DNA of 64,000 nucleotides from Trichococcus sp. K1Tr (GCF_028309625.1 NZ_JAQMHR010000008.1:1-64000); one strand, 5' to 3'. Shown: positions 1 through 8,857, counted from the stretch's first letter. Numbers and translations: made by a program. Notes: generated by a model from the letters alone, not told the origin.

Positions 1-49
1 GGCACGCCGCCAGCGTTCGTCCTGAGCCAGGATCAAACTCTCATGTAAA
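1..49 (-). rRNA. rrs: 16S rRNA, 5' end (partial)
   Basis: Read on the minus strand, positions 41 to 22 give AGAGTTTGATCCTGGCTCAG, the universal bacterial 27F region at the 5' end of 16S rRNA, followed by GACGAACGCTGGCGGCGTGCC. Only the first roughly 49 bases of the mature RNA lie in the window; the rest runs off the left edge. The mature 5' end is placed about 8 bases upstream of AGAGTTTGATC by analogy with Bacillus and is approximate. Confidence 0.97.
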
Positions 50-244
50 TGTGGACTCTTGTACAGAAATCCTACACGTTAAGCTGATTGCTCTTGTTGT
101 TTTGCTGACTTTATGTTTGCGATACTAAGTATCGTCTTCGTTTGCTTCGACCGAAGTCTAAGCTCCTTGCACATTTGGTTCGTTCATTCTTTATTCAGTT
201 TTCAAAGGTCAATCGTGCATCACTCGTTGCGTGATAGCTTATTT

Positions 245-442
245 ATAATATCGCAACTTCTCGATTTCGTCAAGAACTTTTTTGAATTATTTATTCTTAT
301 TATTCTTTAAGCAAAATTACCCGATCAGCAACTTTTATATAATATCATTCCGAAGCCATCCTGTCAACATCTTTCTTGCATTTAATTGTTAGGCACTTCA
401 GACAACTCATTTATACTATCACTCTTCTGCTGTCATTGTCAA
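245..442 (-). promoter_or_regulatory. Three tandem rRNA promoters
   Basis: Three sigma-A promoters read leftward into the 16S gene. P1 has TTGACA (442-437) and TAGTAT (418-413) with an 18-base spacer. P2 has TTGACA (367-362) and TATTAT (344-339) with 17. P3 has TTGACG (273-268) and TATTAT (250-245) with 17. Tandem strong promoters are normal for rRNA operons. The AT-rich stretch from 50 to about 240 is the transcribed leader, and no protein gene is supported in it. Confidence 0.85.
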
Positions 443-469
443 TTCTTTTTTGAACTTTTTGGGATATCA

Positions 470-510
470 AAAAAACCGGACTATCCCGTTTTCGGGCCAG
501 TCCGGTTTTT
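470..510 (-). terminator. Terminator after the MATE gene
   Basis: A GC-rich stem (CCGGACT at 476-482 with AGTCCGG at 499-505) is flanked by an A-run at 470-475 and a T-run at 506-510, so it can work in both directions. On the minus strand it ends the MATE transcript and separates it from the rRNA promoters. Confidence 0.85.
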
Positions 511-551
511 CTTCATCTTATTCAGGAAAAGATACATTGAAGTTGGGATCT

Positions 552-1898
552 TCACCTCGGCAATTTCTTCAAAGTCATATACAAAAGTATACCCGATGTC
601 GTCGCAGACAGGATGTCCGCTATTGGTTCTGCATAGTATATTCCCATCACATCAAAATAGTTGGGTAAAATAAGCGCCAACGGAATCAGGATGATCACTT
701 TGCGCAACAGGGCTATGAAAAGTGATTTTTTCGCCTCCCCTACACCGACAAAAAACATTTGCGCGCTCATCTGCACTCCAAACAGCCACATTCCGCCCAT
801 GTAGATCGGCAGAACACGGGTAACCAAAGCCAACAAATCCGGATTTGTCGTAAAGATGCGTGTGAACAGACCGGGGACGAACAGCACCAATAAAAAGTAG
901 GAGGCAGTAAGTCCAACCGTTACCTTCATGGAATGGCGCACCGTTTCTCGCACACGCTTGAAATTTCCCGCTCCGTAATTATAGCTGATGATGGGTTGAA
1001 CCCCTTGCGTAAATCCTTGTACAGGCACTGTCAGCAATTGCATGATGCTTTGCATGATCGTCATGGATCCGACGTAAAGATCTCCGCCATACTTCAGCAG
1101 CCCCGTGTTGAAAACAATCACAATCGCACTTTCCGTCGCCTGCATAATGAATGGCGAAATCCCCAGGGAAACAATTCTCTTTAGCAGTCCGAACTTCAGA
1201 CCCATGTTCTTCTTGCGGATCCGGATAATCGAATGCTCGGAAGTCAGGAATCTGAGTACATAAAGCGCGCTCAACGTCTGGGAAATAACCGTAGCAATCG
1301 CGGCACCTTTAACACCCATACCAAAAACGAAAATAAAAATAGGATCCAGGATGATATTGGCGATAGCCCCGATCAATACTGAAAACATAGCGATTTTTGT
1401 TTTTCCTTGACTGGTAATGAAGAGATTCAACCCTAGTGCATATTGCACAAAAATCGTGCCCATTATATAGATGGATGTATAGTCATTCGCATAGTTGAAG
1501 GTGACGTCGCTGGCACCGAATAAATATAATAATGGCTCCTTGATCAGGGTAAAGACGATGGTCAAAATGACTGCCATCAGCGACAGCATCGAAAAAGCAT
1601 TGCCGAGAATCTTTTCGGCTTCATCTTTGTCGTTTTTCCCTAACGCAATGGCCGCCAAAGGAGCTCCTCCCCCTCCAGCAAAGCTGCTGAAAGCTGCAAT
1701 GATCAGCACAAGCGGGGCGCTGATGCCTAGGCCGGTTAACGCAATAGCTCCCACCTCCGGGATATGGCCGATATACATTCTATCCACAATGTTATAGAGG
1801 ATATTGATGACTTGGGCAACGATGCTCGGTACGGCCAGTTCCGTCATCAGTTTAGGGATTTTCTCCGTTCCCATCCGGGATCCTTTCAATTCTTGCAT
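552..1898 (-). CDS. MATE family multidrug efflux transporter
   Basis: A 448-residue polytopic membrane protein of the MATE family, which exports drugs or metabolites in exchange for Na+ or H+. The N-terminus (MGTEKIPKLMTELAVPSIV) is typical of the Gram-positive NorM/MepA-like branch, and about twelve hydrophobic segments follow in two halves. The start at 1898 was chosen because AAGGAGG precedes it at proper spacing; upstream in-frame codons lie inside the MarR gene. It begins 2 bases after the MarR stop, so the two are co-transcribed, and the regulator probably controls the pump as in MepR-MepA. The substrate cannot be read from the sequence. Confidence 0.93.
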   Translation of the reverse strand: MQELKGSRMGTEKIPKLMTELAVPSIVAQVINILYNIVDRMYIGHIPEVGAIALTGLGISAPLVLIIAAFSSFAGGGGAPLAAIALGKNDKDEAEKILGNAFSMLSLMAVILTIVFTLIKEPLLYLFGASDVTFNYANDYTSIYIMGTIFVQYALGLNLFITSQGKTKIAMFSVLIGAIANIILDPIFIFVFGMGVKGAAIATVISQTLSALYVLRFLTSEHSIIRIRKKNMGLKFGLLKRIVSLGISPFIMQATESAIVIVFNTGLLKYGGDLYVGSMTIMQSIMQLLTVPVQGFTQGVQPIISYNYGAGNFKRVRETVRHSMKVTVGLTASYFLLVLFVPGLFTRIFTTNPDLLALVTRVLPIYMGGMWLFGVQMSAQMFFVGVGEAKKSLFIALLRKVIILIPLALILPNYFDVMGIYYAEPIADILSATTSGILLYMTLKKLPR

Positions 1899-1900
1899 GA

Positions 1901-2335
1901 TCACTCCTCCTTCTTTCGTCCCACATTCGCTATCATTTTTTCGAGCGCCCATTCAAACTGTGCGAACTGTTCTTGACTGATCCCTTCCGTTATCGATGCG
2001 ATAAACTGTTTTCGGCGATTACGCAATCGGTTCGCTATCGGTTTTGCCTGATCAGTCAAGACAAGATGAATGTAACGACGATCCGCCTTGTCCACCCTTG
2101 TTTCCAGGTAACCTTTCGCAACAAGCGAATCGACCGACCTGGCAATCAAAGACTTTGATAATCCCAGGGAATCTGCTATTTCTTTGGATGTGTCCATTTC
2201 GTTATTTGACAAAAAAGTGATCAGATCCAACTCATTCGGAGAAAAATCCAAATCAGACATCTCTGCCTTCACTTCTGCCCGATACATTTTCGACAGCTTG
2301 GACAAGCTGACCAGCAGGTTTTTCTTTTCTTTCAT
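1901..2335 (-). CDS. MarR family transcriptional regulator
   Basis: A 144-residue winged-helix regulator. The central part contains the MarR signature, with a helix-turn-helix around ADSLGLSKSLIARSVDSLV and the wing GYLETRVDKADRRYIHLVLT. The C-terminal helix should form the dimer. The ATG at 2335 is preferred over an upstream ATG because GGAGG lies 10 bases before it; the upstream ATG overlaps that GGAGG. It is the first gene of a two-gene operon with the MATE pump, suggesting a ligand-responsive local repressor. The ligand is unknown. Confidence 0.93.
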   Translation of the reverse strand: MKEKKNLLVSLSKLSKMYRAEVKAEMSDLDFSPNELDLITFLSNNEMDTSKEIADSLGLSKSLIARSVDSLVAKGYLETRVDKADRRYIHLVLTDQAKPIANRLRNRRKQFIASITEGISQEQFAQFEWALEKMIANVGRKKEE

Positions 2336-2452
2336 AAATTGCGCGCCTCCATGCATTCAAACTGAAACCATCTTACCGTTAAATGGTTCACTTGTATACC
2401 ACTTAATCATCGATCATTCCCACAAACTGTTCGCCAGTCTTCCAAATAAAAA

Positions 2453-2513
2453 TAAAAAACAGCTACAGCAGCAAGGTCTTCCAAGGAGTCAGGAAGTCTT
2501 GCTGCTGTAGCTG
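2453..2513 (-). terminator. Terminator of glycerate kinase gene
   Basis: A long inverted repeat (CAGCTACAGCAGCAAG at 2460-2475 with CTTGCTGCTGTAGCTG ending at 2513) is followed on the minus strand by a T-run (A-run 2453-2459). It ends the transcript that comes from 3686. Confidence 0.85.
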
Positions 2514-2525
2514 TTTTATGAATAG

Positions 2526-3686
2526 TCAAACGGAAATAGGCACTTTCCTTGCCAACAAAAAGGCGCGGAAAGCCGTCTCTCCGGCATTTGTGATCAGTTT
2601 TTCCGTTTGCGAAATGGCTGTATCCAAATCCATCGGTTTGTTGATGATGTCCAAAACCAGGTCGATGCCTGTCGCATAGATTGGACCTAAATCATCATCG
2701 CTGCTGCCGACCACTGCGATGACCGGCAAGTGGTATTTCTTCGCCAATTGGGCGATGCCCACTGGCGCTTTGCCGTTCAATGATTGCGAATCCATTCTGC
2801 CTTCGCCGGTGATGACAAGGTCGGCATCTTGGAAATGTGATTCGATTTCGAGGATGGACAGGACTTTCGAGATGCCGCTGTAGCTTTTCGCTCCACAAAA
2901 AGCCATCAAACCCGCACCCAATCCTCCTGCTGCACCCGCTCCGGGCGCTTCAAGCACAGCTATACCTAAACATTCTTCAACCTTTTCCCCATAGTGACGC
3001 AATAACTGGTCCAACTTCCGGACATCTTCCGGGGTCGCCCCCTTCTGAGGACCATAAATATAAGATGCCCCATTCTCCCCGCATAAAGGGTTCGTCACAT
3101 CGGACAGGATCGTGAAGGTGACGTCATGGATGCGTTTATCCAAACCACTGTCATCTATAGAAGCAATGTCACCCAGCTCACCTGCACCGAAAGGAATTTC
3201 ATTCCCTTCACTGTCTTTGAAAGAGACCCCCAGCGCTTGCGCCATTCCGACTCCGCCGTCATTGGTGGCGCTGCCCCCGACACCGATGAAGATTTCTTTG
3301 ACGCCGCAATCCAATGCAGCACGGATCAATTCACCTGTTCCATAAGTCGTCGCGCGATAAACGTCGTTATCCGCGAGGTCAACCAAGGTCAATCCCGATG
3401 CTTCAGCCATTTCGACGACAGCGATGTTGTCTTTGATGATGCCGAATTTTGCTTGGACTTTGTCACCCATCGGTCCCGTGACATCAGCATAGCGGTATTC
3501 CCCCTTGCATCCGATCACCAAAGCATCCACGGTCCCTTCGCCGCCGTCAGCTACGGGAACCTTGACGATTTCCACGTTGCGGTTCAGACGCAGGATTCCT
3601 TGTTCGATGTAGTCCTCCACCTGGATGGTTGACGCGCTGCCTTTAAAGGAATCGGCAGCGATGACTATTTTAAATTCCTTCTCCAT
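2526..3686 (-). CDS. glxK: Glycerate kinase
   Basis: A 386-residue enzyme of the GarK/GlxK family (PF02595), which phosphorylates D-glycerate with ATP to a phosphoglycerate that enters lower glycolysis. The start IVIAADSFKGS, the central GVGGSATNDGGVGMAQ and the later VITGEGRMDSQS are hallmark motifs for substrate and nucleotide binding, and full family length is present. The start at 3686 has GGGGG a few bases upstream. It is monocistronic, with a terminator at 2453-2513. Whether the product is 2- or 3-phosphoglycerate cannot be decided here. Confidence 0.95.
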   Translation of the reverse strand: MEKEFKIVIAADSFKGSASTIQVEDYIEQGILRLNRNVEIVKVPVADGGEGTVDALVIGCKGEYRYADVTGPMGDKVQAKFGIIKDNIAVVEMAEASGLTLVDLADNDVYRATTYGTGELIRAALDCGVKEIFIGVGGSATNDGGVGMAQALGVSFKDSEGNEIPFGAGELGDIASIDDSGLDKRIHDVTFTILSDVTNPLCGENGASYIYGPQKGATPEDVRKLDQLLRHYGEKVEECLGIAVLEAPGAGAAGGLGAGLMAFCGAKSYSGISKVLSILEIESHFQDADLVITGEGRMDSQSLNGKAPVGIAQLAKKYHLPVIAVVGSSDDDLGPIYATGIDLVLDIINKPMDLDTAISQTEKLITNAGETAFRAFLLARKVPISV

Positions 3687-3797
3687 TTATTTTGCCCCCT
3701 TTCATTCAGCCTTCGATACTGACTTCATATATACTATATCAACTTTTGTTTACCAATAGGCTGCAATGATGGTGGCTACATAGTGACAAAAAACTTA

Positions 3798-4598
3798 TCA
3801 GTGTCTCTCCAAAGCAAGCTCCACTTCTTCCACAGTCAACAGATTTCCTGGAATGCCCAAAGCCTGCGCGATTTTCATGGCTTGGGGCTGATCCAGATAC
3901 GCTTGCTGCAGGAGGTCTTTTTTGCTGAAGACTTCCCTTGCAGCGCCTTCGAGCAGCAATTGCCCTTGGCTGAAGACGACGACGCGTTCAAAAACGGCTG
4001 CCGCAAAGTCCATATCATGCAGAATGCACAGGACGGCTTTCCCTTCTGCCTGCAGATCTTCGATCACCTTTTTGATGATTGCTTTCCCGGCAGCATCCTG
4101 TCCCATCGTGGGTTCATCGAAAATGACGATGGGCGTGTCCATCGCCAAAATGGAGGCCAACGCCACCATCTTCCTTTGCGCCAAGTTGAGGTCGTACGGA
4201 TTCACCTTCTCGACGTCAACCAGTTCTACTTGAGCCAATGCCGCACGGGAACTAGCTCTCGCCTCATCCAAGGAAAGTCCGATGTTCAACGGACCGACCA
4301 TCACTTCATCCAAAACCGTATTCTTGAAAATCTGATCATCCGGGTTCTGAAAAACCAGACCGATCTTCTTGGATATCTGGGCAACCGTCAAAGTTTTTAA
4401 GTCGGTCCCGTCCAGCAGAATCCTGCCGGAATCGGGGCGCAAGAGTCCCTTCAGCAGTTTCACGAAGGTCGTTTTTCCCGATCCGTTCTGCCCGATGATG
4501 GCAGTTTTCCGGTCATCCAACCTCAGATCGATGCCCTTTATGACGGGTGTCGCTTTATCGTAGGCAAAATGCAGCTTCTCTATTTCCAGTTTATTCAT
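3798..4598 (-). CDS. ECF transporter ATPase, second subunit (degenerate signature motif)
   Basis: A 266-residue ABC ATPase and last gene of the ECF operon; it should pair with the product of 4591-5442 and energise EcfT. Walker A is IGQNGSGKTTF and Walker B is IVIFDEPTMGQD. The ABC signature, normally LSGGQ, reads LNLAQRK, so its Ser-Gly-Gly core is gone. The start at 4598 follows AAGG at 9 bases and overlaps the preceding gene by 8 bases, suggesting coupled translation. The heterodimer probably has one canonical and one weakened ATP site. The substrate is set by the S component. Confidence 0.9.
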   Translation of the reverse strand: MNKLEIEKLHFAYDKATPVIKGIDLRLDDRKTAIIGQNGSGKTTFVKLLKGLLRPDSGRILLDGTDLKTLTVAQISKKIGLVFQNPDDQIFKNTVLDEVMVGPLNIGLSLDEARASSRAALAQVELVDVEKVNPYDLNLAQRKMVALASILAMDTPIVIFDEPTMGQDAAGKAIIKKVIEDLQAEGKAVLCILHDMDFAAAVFERVVVFSQGQLLLEGAAREVFSKKDLLQQAYLDQPQAMKIAQALGIPGNLLTVEEVELALERH

Positions 4599-5442
4599 GA
4601 GGGACACCTTCTTCCGCAAGCAAGCCTTTCAGCTCATCCAATTCCACAGGATAATGCCCATTGGTATTCCGCCTGTTCAAATGGCGGGCGATCGCGGTCA
4701 CGGCTGGCGGTTGCACTCCCAAAGATGCCAAGTCCTCACGCGAAAAAACGGCTTCGGGCGTATCAAAGGCGATCAATTTGGCGTCATCCAAAAGCAGGAC
4801 CCTGTCTGCGTACTGCGCGATCTTTTCCATCTTCTGCTCGGCCATGATGATTGTGATGCCTTCTTTTGTGAGGTTCTCCACCACTTTGAAGACCTCTTCC
4901 GACCCTTGCGGATCCAGTTGGGAAGTGGGTTCATCCAAAATCAGCACTTTCGGCTTCATCGAGACCACGCCGGCGATCGCAACACGCTGCATTTGCCCGC
5001 CGGAAAGATCGAACGGGTTCTTGTCCTTCACTTTGCGGATATCCAGCAAGTCCAAACTTTCTTCGATCCGCTTGATGATTTCATCGCGCGGCAGTCCCAT
5101 GTTCTCCAGCCCGAAGGCGATTTCTTCATATACCGTAAAACGCGAGCCGGTGATCTGGGAAAACGGGTTTTCGAACACCAATCCGGCTGCTGCAGTGACT
5201 TCACTCACATCCGTCGTGCGCACATCCAAACCGGCTATCATTACCGATCCGCCGTAGGCACCTTTGAAGAAGTGCGGCACCAAACCGCTCAGCGCATAGC
5301 ACAAAGTCGATTTCCCGGCGGTGTTCCTTCCGATCAGGCCGATGAATTCGCCCTCCTCGACCGAAAAGCTGATGCCGTCCAACGCCAATTTGGTCGTGTC
5401 GGGATAGCGATATTTCAGATCCTTCACTTCTATGATACTCAT
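4591..5442 (-). CDS. ECF transporter ATPase, first subunit
   Basis: A 283-residue ABC ATPase of the energy-coupling-factor type. Its signature LSGGQMQR and Walker B VLILDEPTSQLD are canonical. Walker A is GRNTAGKST, which satisfies GxxxxGKS/T but carries Thr-Ala where most ECF ATPases have Gly-Ser or Gly-Cys. The start at 5442 follows GGAGG at 8 bases, and its ATGA overlaps the stop of ecfT, so translation is coupled. It works on the cytoplasmic face with EcfT and the second ATPase. Confidence 0.92.
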   Translation of the reverse strand: MSIIEVKDLKYRYPDTTKLALDGISFSVEEGEFIGLIGRNTAGKSTLCYALSGLVPHFFKGAYGGSVMIAGLDVRTTDVSEVTAAAGLVFENPFSQITGSRFTVYEEIAFGLENMGLPRDEIIKRIEESLDLLDIRKVKDKNPFDLSGGQMQRVAIAGVVSMKPKVLILDEPTSQLDPQGSEEVFKVVENLTKEGITIIMAEQKMEKIAQYADRVLLLDDAKLIAFDTPEAVFSREDLASLGVQPPAVTAIARHLNRRNTNGHYPVELDELKGLLAEEGVPHE

Positions 5443-6206
5443 CCCATCAACCTCCAAACGATCAAACCGGCCAGAATCAACAAGAGCAAAATATTCAAAA
5501 AAGTACTGTAACGATAGGACTTCGCTTCATTCAGATAGGTTTTCGGCGTATCCCTGTCGAAGCCGCGGACATCGAGCGCAATCGCTCTTTCCCTGGTATC
5601 GTTCAGGGCGTTCAGGATGACCGGTCCCAGTAACGGGAAGAATGCCTTTACCCGGACAAACAGGCTGCCCTCAGTCTCCATCCCGCGCGACCGTTGTGCA
5701 TCCTGGATTTTGCCATACGTAGCCCTAAGCTGCGGGATGATCTGCAGGACCGAAAGGATGACGTAGCCGATTTTCGGCGACATGCCTTTCTGCTGCAGCC
5801 GTTCAACCAGTTCCGTCGGCGAAGTCGTCAGCACCAATACTCCAAAGGCGCTGACCATATTGATGACGCGCATGGTCAGACGAAAGGCGATAACCAGGCC
5901 CTCTTTGTAGAATTTTATCGGGCCCAATTCATAAAGCAACGTTTCATTGGCAGGATTGAAAAAACCCTGCACTATGACGATCGACAGAATCAATAAAAAA
6001 CTGAGCGCAATCACCGGCATAATGTTGCGGAAAACTTTCCCCACCAATAAGATGCCGAAACTGGTCAGCATGACTGCCCCGACTTCCCACAGACTATCTA
6101 ATACATAGGCCGCGGCGATGCTCACGACGACATAAAGCATCTTCGTCAGCGGATCCAGACGATGGATCGGCGAGTTGCGCGGCACATACAATGTCATTGC
6201 ATCCAT
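5439..6206 (-). CDS. ecfT: ECF transporter transmembrane coupling protein EcfT
   Basis: A 255-residue membrane protein of the CbiQ/EcfT family. It has about five to six hydrophobic segments and the cytoplasmic coupling-helix region around QDAQRSRGMETEG, where the conserved Ala-Arg-Gly/Ser-Arg-Gly motifs contact the ATPases; a second such region is LDVRGFDRDTP. The start is N-terminal MDAMTLYVPRNSPIHRLDP. It lies 12 bases after the S component gene and overlaps ecfA by 4 bases. A dedicated EcfT inside the operon indicates a group I (self-contained) ECF transporter. Confidence 0.92.
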   Translation of the reverse strand: MDAMTLYVPRNSPIHRLDPLTKMLYVVVSIAAAYVLDSLWEVGAVMLTSFGILLVGKVFRNIMPVIALSFLLILSIVIVQGFFNPANETLLYELGPIKFYKEGLVIAFRLTMRVINMVSAFGVLVLTTSPTELVERLQQKGMSPKIGYVILSVLQIIPQLRATYGKIQDAQRSRGMETEGSLFVRVKAFFPLLGPVILNALNDTRERAIALDVRGFDRDTPKTYLNEAKSYRYSTFLNILLLLILAGLIVWRLMG

Positions 6207-6218
6207 TCAAATCAGCCC

Positions 6219-6827
6219 CTATAATTCTTCTATCGCGCCATCCTTCAGGAAAGTGTTCGTAAGTTTCTTCGGTAAGCCCTTGAAGATAAAGTAACTGATG
6301 AGCACCGTCACTAGTTTATCCGGCACGTCCACAACGATGCTGTCCAGGAAAGAAGCCAGCCATTGCGGTTGCCCATTCGAAATCAGCAAAGCGTAGAGGG
6401 CATCCCCCCAGACATTACCGGTCTGTCCGCCCCAAAAGAGGATGTTCAATGGCGTCGAGACGGTGGCCGCAACCACACCTATGATCAAACCGGCCAACAG
6501 CACGGTCTTGATGTCCTTGAACCAGCCTTTAGCGGCAAACAGACCCGCCATCAAACCGATGACTGCGCTGGTGATCGCGTACACTGTCGAAATCGGGTCG
6601 GCCGTCACGCCGTAGATGACGTTGTTGATGATCCCGGAAGCGGCACCGATCACCGGACCCGCCAACATACCGGACAATACCGTTCCGATTGAGTCCAACC
6701 AAAGCGGCAGACGCAATACGCCCGCGATGTATTTGCCGAGATAATTGATCCCGATCGCGATCGGGATCAAAACGATGGAAGCCGTAGACAACTTGTAACT
6801 CAGTTTGTTTTTTGTTTCTGCATTCAT
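6219..6827 (-). CDS. ECF transporter S component (substrate-binding membrane subunit)
   Basis: A 202-residue protein with about five or six membrane segments and a small-residue-rich core (GTVLSGMLAGPVIGAASGI, ITSAVIGLMAGLFAAKG), the build expected for an S component. It sits directly upstream of ecfT in a complete ECF operon. The ATG at 6827 follows AGGAGG. It starts 1 base beyond the stop of the nucleoside phosphorylase gene, so substrate and enzyme are probably linked. I infer a nucleoside or related pyrimidine compound; the sequence alone does not prove it. The fold resembles uncharacterised S components known from clostridia. Confidence 0.82.
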   Translation of the reverse strand: MNAETKNKLSYKLSTASIVLIPIAIGINYLGKYIAGVLRLPLWLDSIGTVLSGMLAGPVIGAASGIINNVIYGVTADPISTVYAITSAVIGLMAGLFAAKGWFKDIKTVLLAGLIIGVVAATVSTPLNILFWGGQTGNVWGDALYALLISNGQPQWLASFLDSIVVDVPDKLVTVLISYFIFKGLPKKLTNTFLKDGAIEEL

Positions 6828-6828
6828 T

Positions 6829-7584
6829 TCATTTTCCTCCTTTTGCCTGATGCCATGCATGGAAAGCGGATAATGCCAGTTTGATTTGATTCTGTTCCCC
6901 TTGCTTGGTGGCCGCTTCTCCGGAAACAAATTGACGGACGCCTTCTTCCATCCCTTCTTCCGGACCCACGACGACATTCAGCAGCGAAGCGGTCTTCAAC
7001 CCCCTCAGCGCCCCAACAACGAACAAAGTGGCTGTTTCCATATCCGATCCGATGATGCCGTTGCCGCTCCAATAAGCAGTAAGTTGCGCTTCCCGGGCGG
7101 TGTAGAAACTGTCGTGGCTGCGGACAATCCCCAAACGATGAGGGATCCGCTCCGTTTCCGCGATTGACCTCAGATTGATCAACAAATCCAGATCGGCAAC
7201 GGCGGGATATGTGGAATCGACATAAGCTTTGCTGGCGCCATCATCCCGGACCGCTGCAGTCGCGATGATCACATCGCCCAAATGCACTGCTGGATGTAAG
7301 GACCCGCAGCTGCCGATGCGGATGATGCCTTCTATTCCGATCTTTGCCAACTCTTCGATCGCTATCGCCGTGGATGGTCCGCCGATCCCGGAGGAAATGA
7401 TGAGTACCTTCATTCCTTGATAAGTCCCCAGAACACTCTTGTACTCACGGTTGAACGCCAAATCGACAGCGTCCTCCAACAGTAATTTCGCTCTTTCAAC
7501 GCGGGCTGGATCACCCGGCAACAGCGCATATTTCACATCCAGATCGGCTGATAATTGAATATGCGCCTGCAATGTTTGTTCCAT
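6829..7584 (-). CDS. Nucleoside phosphorylase, uridine-phosphorylase-like
   Basis: A 251-residue cytosolic enzyme of the PNP/UDP family (PF01048), which splits a nucleoside with phosphate into base and (deoxy)ribose-1-phosphate. LLPGDPARVERAK at the N-terminus, IRIGSCGSL in the middle and SDMETATLF near the end are the phosphate-, base- and ribose-binding motifs typical of uridine phosphorylases. ATG at 7584 with GGTGG just upstream was preferred; an upstream in-frame codon would add 16 residues unlike the family. It is the first gene of the ECF operon, so it likely processes the imported nucleoside. Confidence 0.88.
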   Translation of the reverse strand: MEQTLQAHIQLSADLDVKYALLPGDPARVERAKLLLEDAVDLAFNREYKSVLGTYQGMKVLIISSGIGGPSTAIAIEELAKIGIEGIIRIGSCGSLHPAVHLGDVIIATAAVRDDGASKAYVDSTYPAVADLDLLINLRSIAETERIPHRLGIVRSHDSFYTAREAQLTAYWSGNGIIGSDMETATLFVVGALRGLKTASLLNVVVGPEEGMEEGVRQFVSGEAATKQGEQNQIKLALSAFHAWHQAKGGK

Positions 7585-7732
7585 TTCTCCACCGTCCTTT
7601 GCGCAATGATCGACCCCGGAATAGCCCGACAAAACTTCAAGATACTGATACCCATTATGAGTTCAGTATAGCATAGAGCCCAACGTCTGGCACCGGATAA
7701 CCCTTGATGGAAAGACGGTCTCCCCGGCGCAC

Positions 7733-7770
7733 AAAAAGAAGCAGTCTCTTTTTTAATTAGAGCTGCTTCT
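7733..7770 (-). terminator. Terminator of lrgAB
   Basis: AGAAGCAG (7738-7745) pairs with CTGCTTCT (7763-7770), with further pairing inside the stem. An A-run on the plus strand at 7733-7737 gives the T-tail for leftward transcription. Confidence 0.75.
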
Positions 7771-7794
7771 TATGTTTTCTCTTAGTTGTTGCCC

Positions 7795-8493
7795 TTATTG
7801 GACGAACAGCGCCGCAAGCGGGATCAACCCCACCATCATGACACCGGAAACGACCATCGCCAGGCTGCTCATGGCACCCTGCAGTTCGCTTGCTTTCAAC
7901 GATTCGGCCGTCCCCATGGCGTGGGAAGCCGCACCCAAGGCCAACCCTTTCGCAATCGGCTCTTCGATCCTGAATATTCTGAAAATCAGGCCGGAAACCA
8001 CCGTTCCGAAAATGCCGGCGAAGATGACCCCTGCCACTATGATACCTGCAACCCCGCCGATCAGTTCGGTCGTATCCAACGCGATGGCCATCGTGATCGA
8101 CCGCGCCAAGGTGGAAAGGGTCGTGACTTCGCTCATCTGAAGGATCAGAGCCAAGCCGATGATTGTGACCAGACCGCTGATCATCCCCGCCAGACAACTG
8201 ATCAAGACGACCCAGCTGTTCTCGCGCAAAATCTTGAACTGTCGATAGACCGGAACAGCCAGGCAAATCGTGGCTGGTGTCAGGAGGTCGGACAACACTT
8301 GCGCGCTTTTTTGAAAAACGGCAACTTCGACGTCCAGGACAAGGATCAAGCCCATCACCAGGATCGTCCCGATCAGCAAAGGATTCATGAAGGCGTACGG
8401 GTACTTTTTGTTCAGCTTCAAACCGATCATGAAGGCCCCCAAACTGATGAACAGCCCGAGATATTTTGTCGTCTCCAACAGATGATCAATCAT
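7795..8493 (-). CDS. lrgB: LrgB family membrane protein
   Basis: A 232-residue polytopic protein of the LrgB/CidB/YwbG family, with about six to seven membrane segments and the conserved small-residue loop GLALGAASHAMGTAES. LrgAB was first described as an antiholin-like system. In Bacillus subtilis and Streptococcus mutans the homologues move pyruvate, and in plants the fusion moves glycolate and glycerate. The start has GGAGG 9 bases upstream and overlaps lrgA by 8 bases. A LytST-type system lies 5 kb away, so pyruvate transport is the more likely role here. Confidence 0.92.
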   Translation of the reverse strand: MIDHLLETTKYLGLFISLGAFMIGLKLNKKYPYAFMNPLLIGTILVMGLILVLDVEVAVFQKSAQVLSDLLTPATICLAVPVYRQFKILRENSWVVLISCLAGMISGLVTIIGLALILQMSEVTTLSTLARSITMAIALDTTELIGGVAGIIVAGVIFAGIFGTVVSGLIFRIFRIEEPIAKGLALGAASHAMGTAESLKASELQGAMSSLAMVVSGVMMVGLIPLAALFVQ

Positions 8494-8857
8494 TCCCTTC
8501 AGCCTCCTTTGCTTTCTTCCTTCTTATCAATCCTTGCGCCAAAATCCCGGTCGTCGCCAAAATCACGATGGTGGAGCCGATGTTGACGGCAATCCAGCTG
8601 GCGAAATTTTCGGCGATTTGCCCGTAGGAAGTGATGAGCCCAGCCCCGCTCACGACGAACAGAGCAGGCATGATGCCCAACAACAGATTGGCGGCACTTT
8701 CCACTTGTTTGAGCTTCAACACGCCCGTCATCAGCAACAGGAACAGCAGCGACATGCCGTATATGCTGGCCGGAATTGGCAGCGGAATGAAGATGGCCAG
8801 CAATTCGCTTACGGCCGAAATAGCGATGATGACGGTAAATTGTTTTAAATATTGCAT
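8486..8857 (-). CDS. lrgA: LrgA family membrane protein
   Basis: A 123-residue, four-helix membrane protein of the LrgA/CidA holin-like family, with the motif LPIPASIYGMSLLFLLL and a charged C-terminus. It is the first gene of the lrgAB operon and should form one complex with LrgB. The ATG at 8857 has an AAGGAAGGGG ribosome site unusually far upstream (about 16 bases), so a non-ATG start nearer to it is possible. The upstream region carries a TATACT element and two copies of a 12-bp motif that may bind the LytT-type regulator. Confidence 0.9.
   Translation of the reverse strand: MQYLKQFTVIIAISAVSELLAIFIPLPIPASIYGMSLLFLLLMTGVLKLKQVESAANLLLGIMPALFVVSGAGLITSYGQIAENFASWIAVNIGSTIVILATTGILAQGLIRRKKAKEAEGND

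Noticed and set aside
4597-5511. 304-codon plus-strand open frame opposite the ECF ATPase
   Set aside because: It is antisense to a gene with complete ABC motifs and shows no own features.
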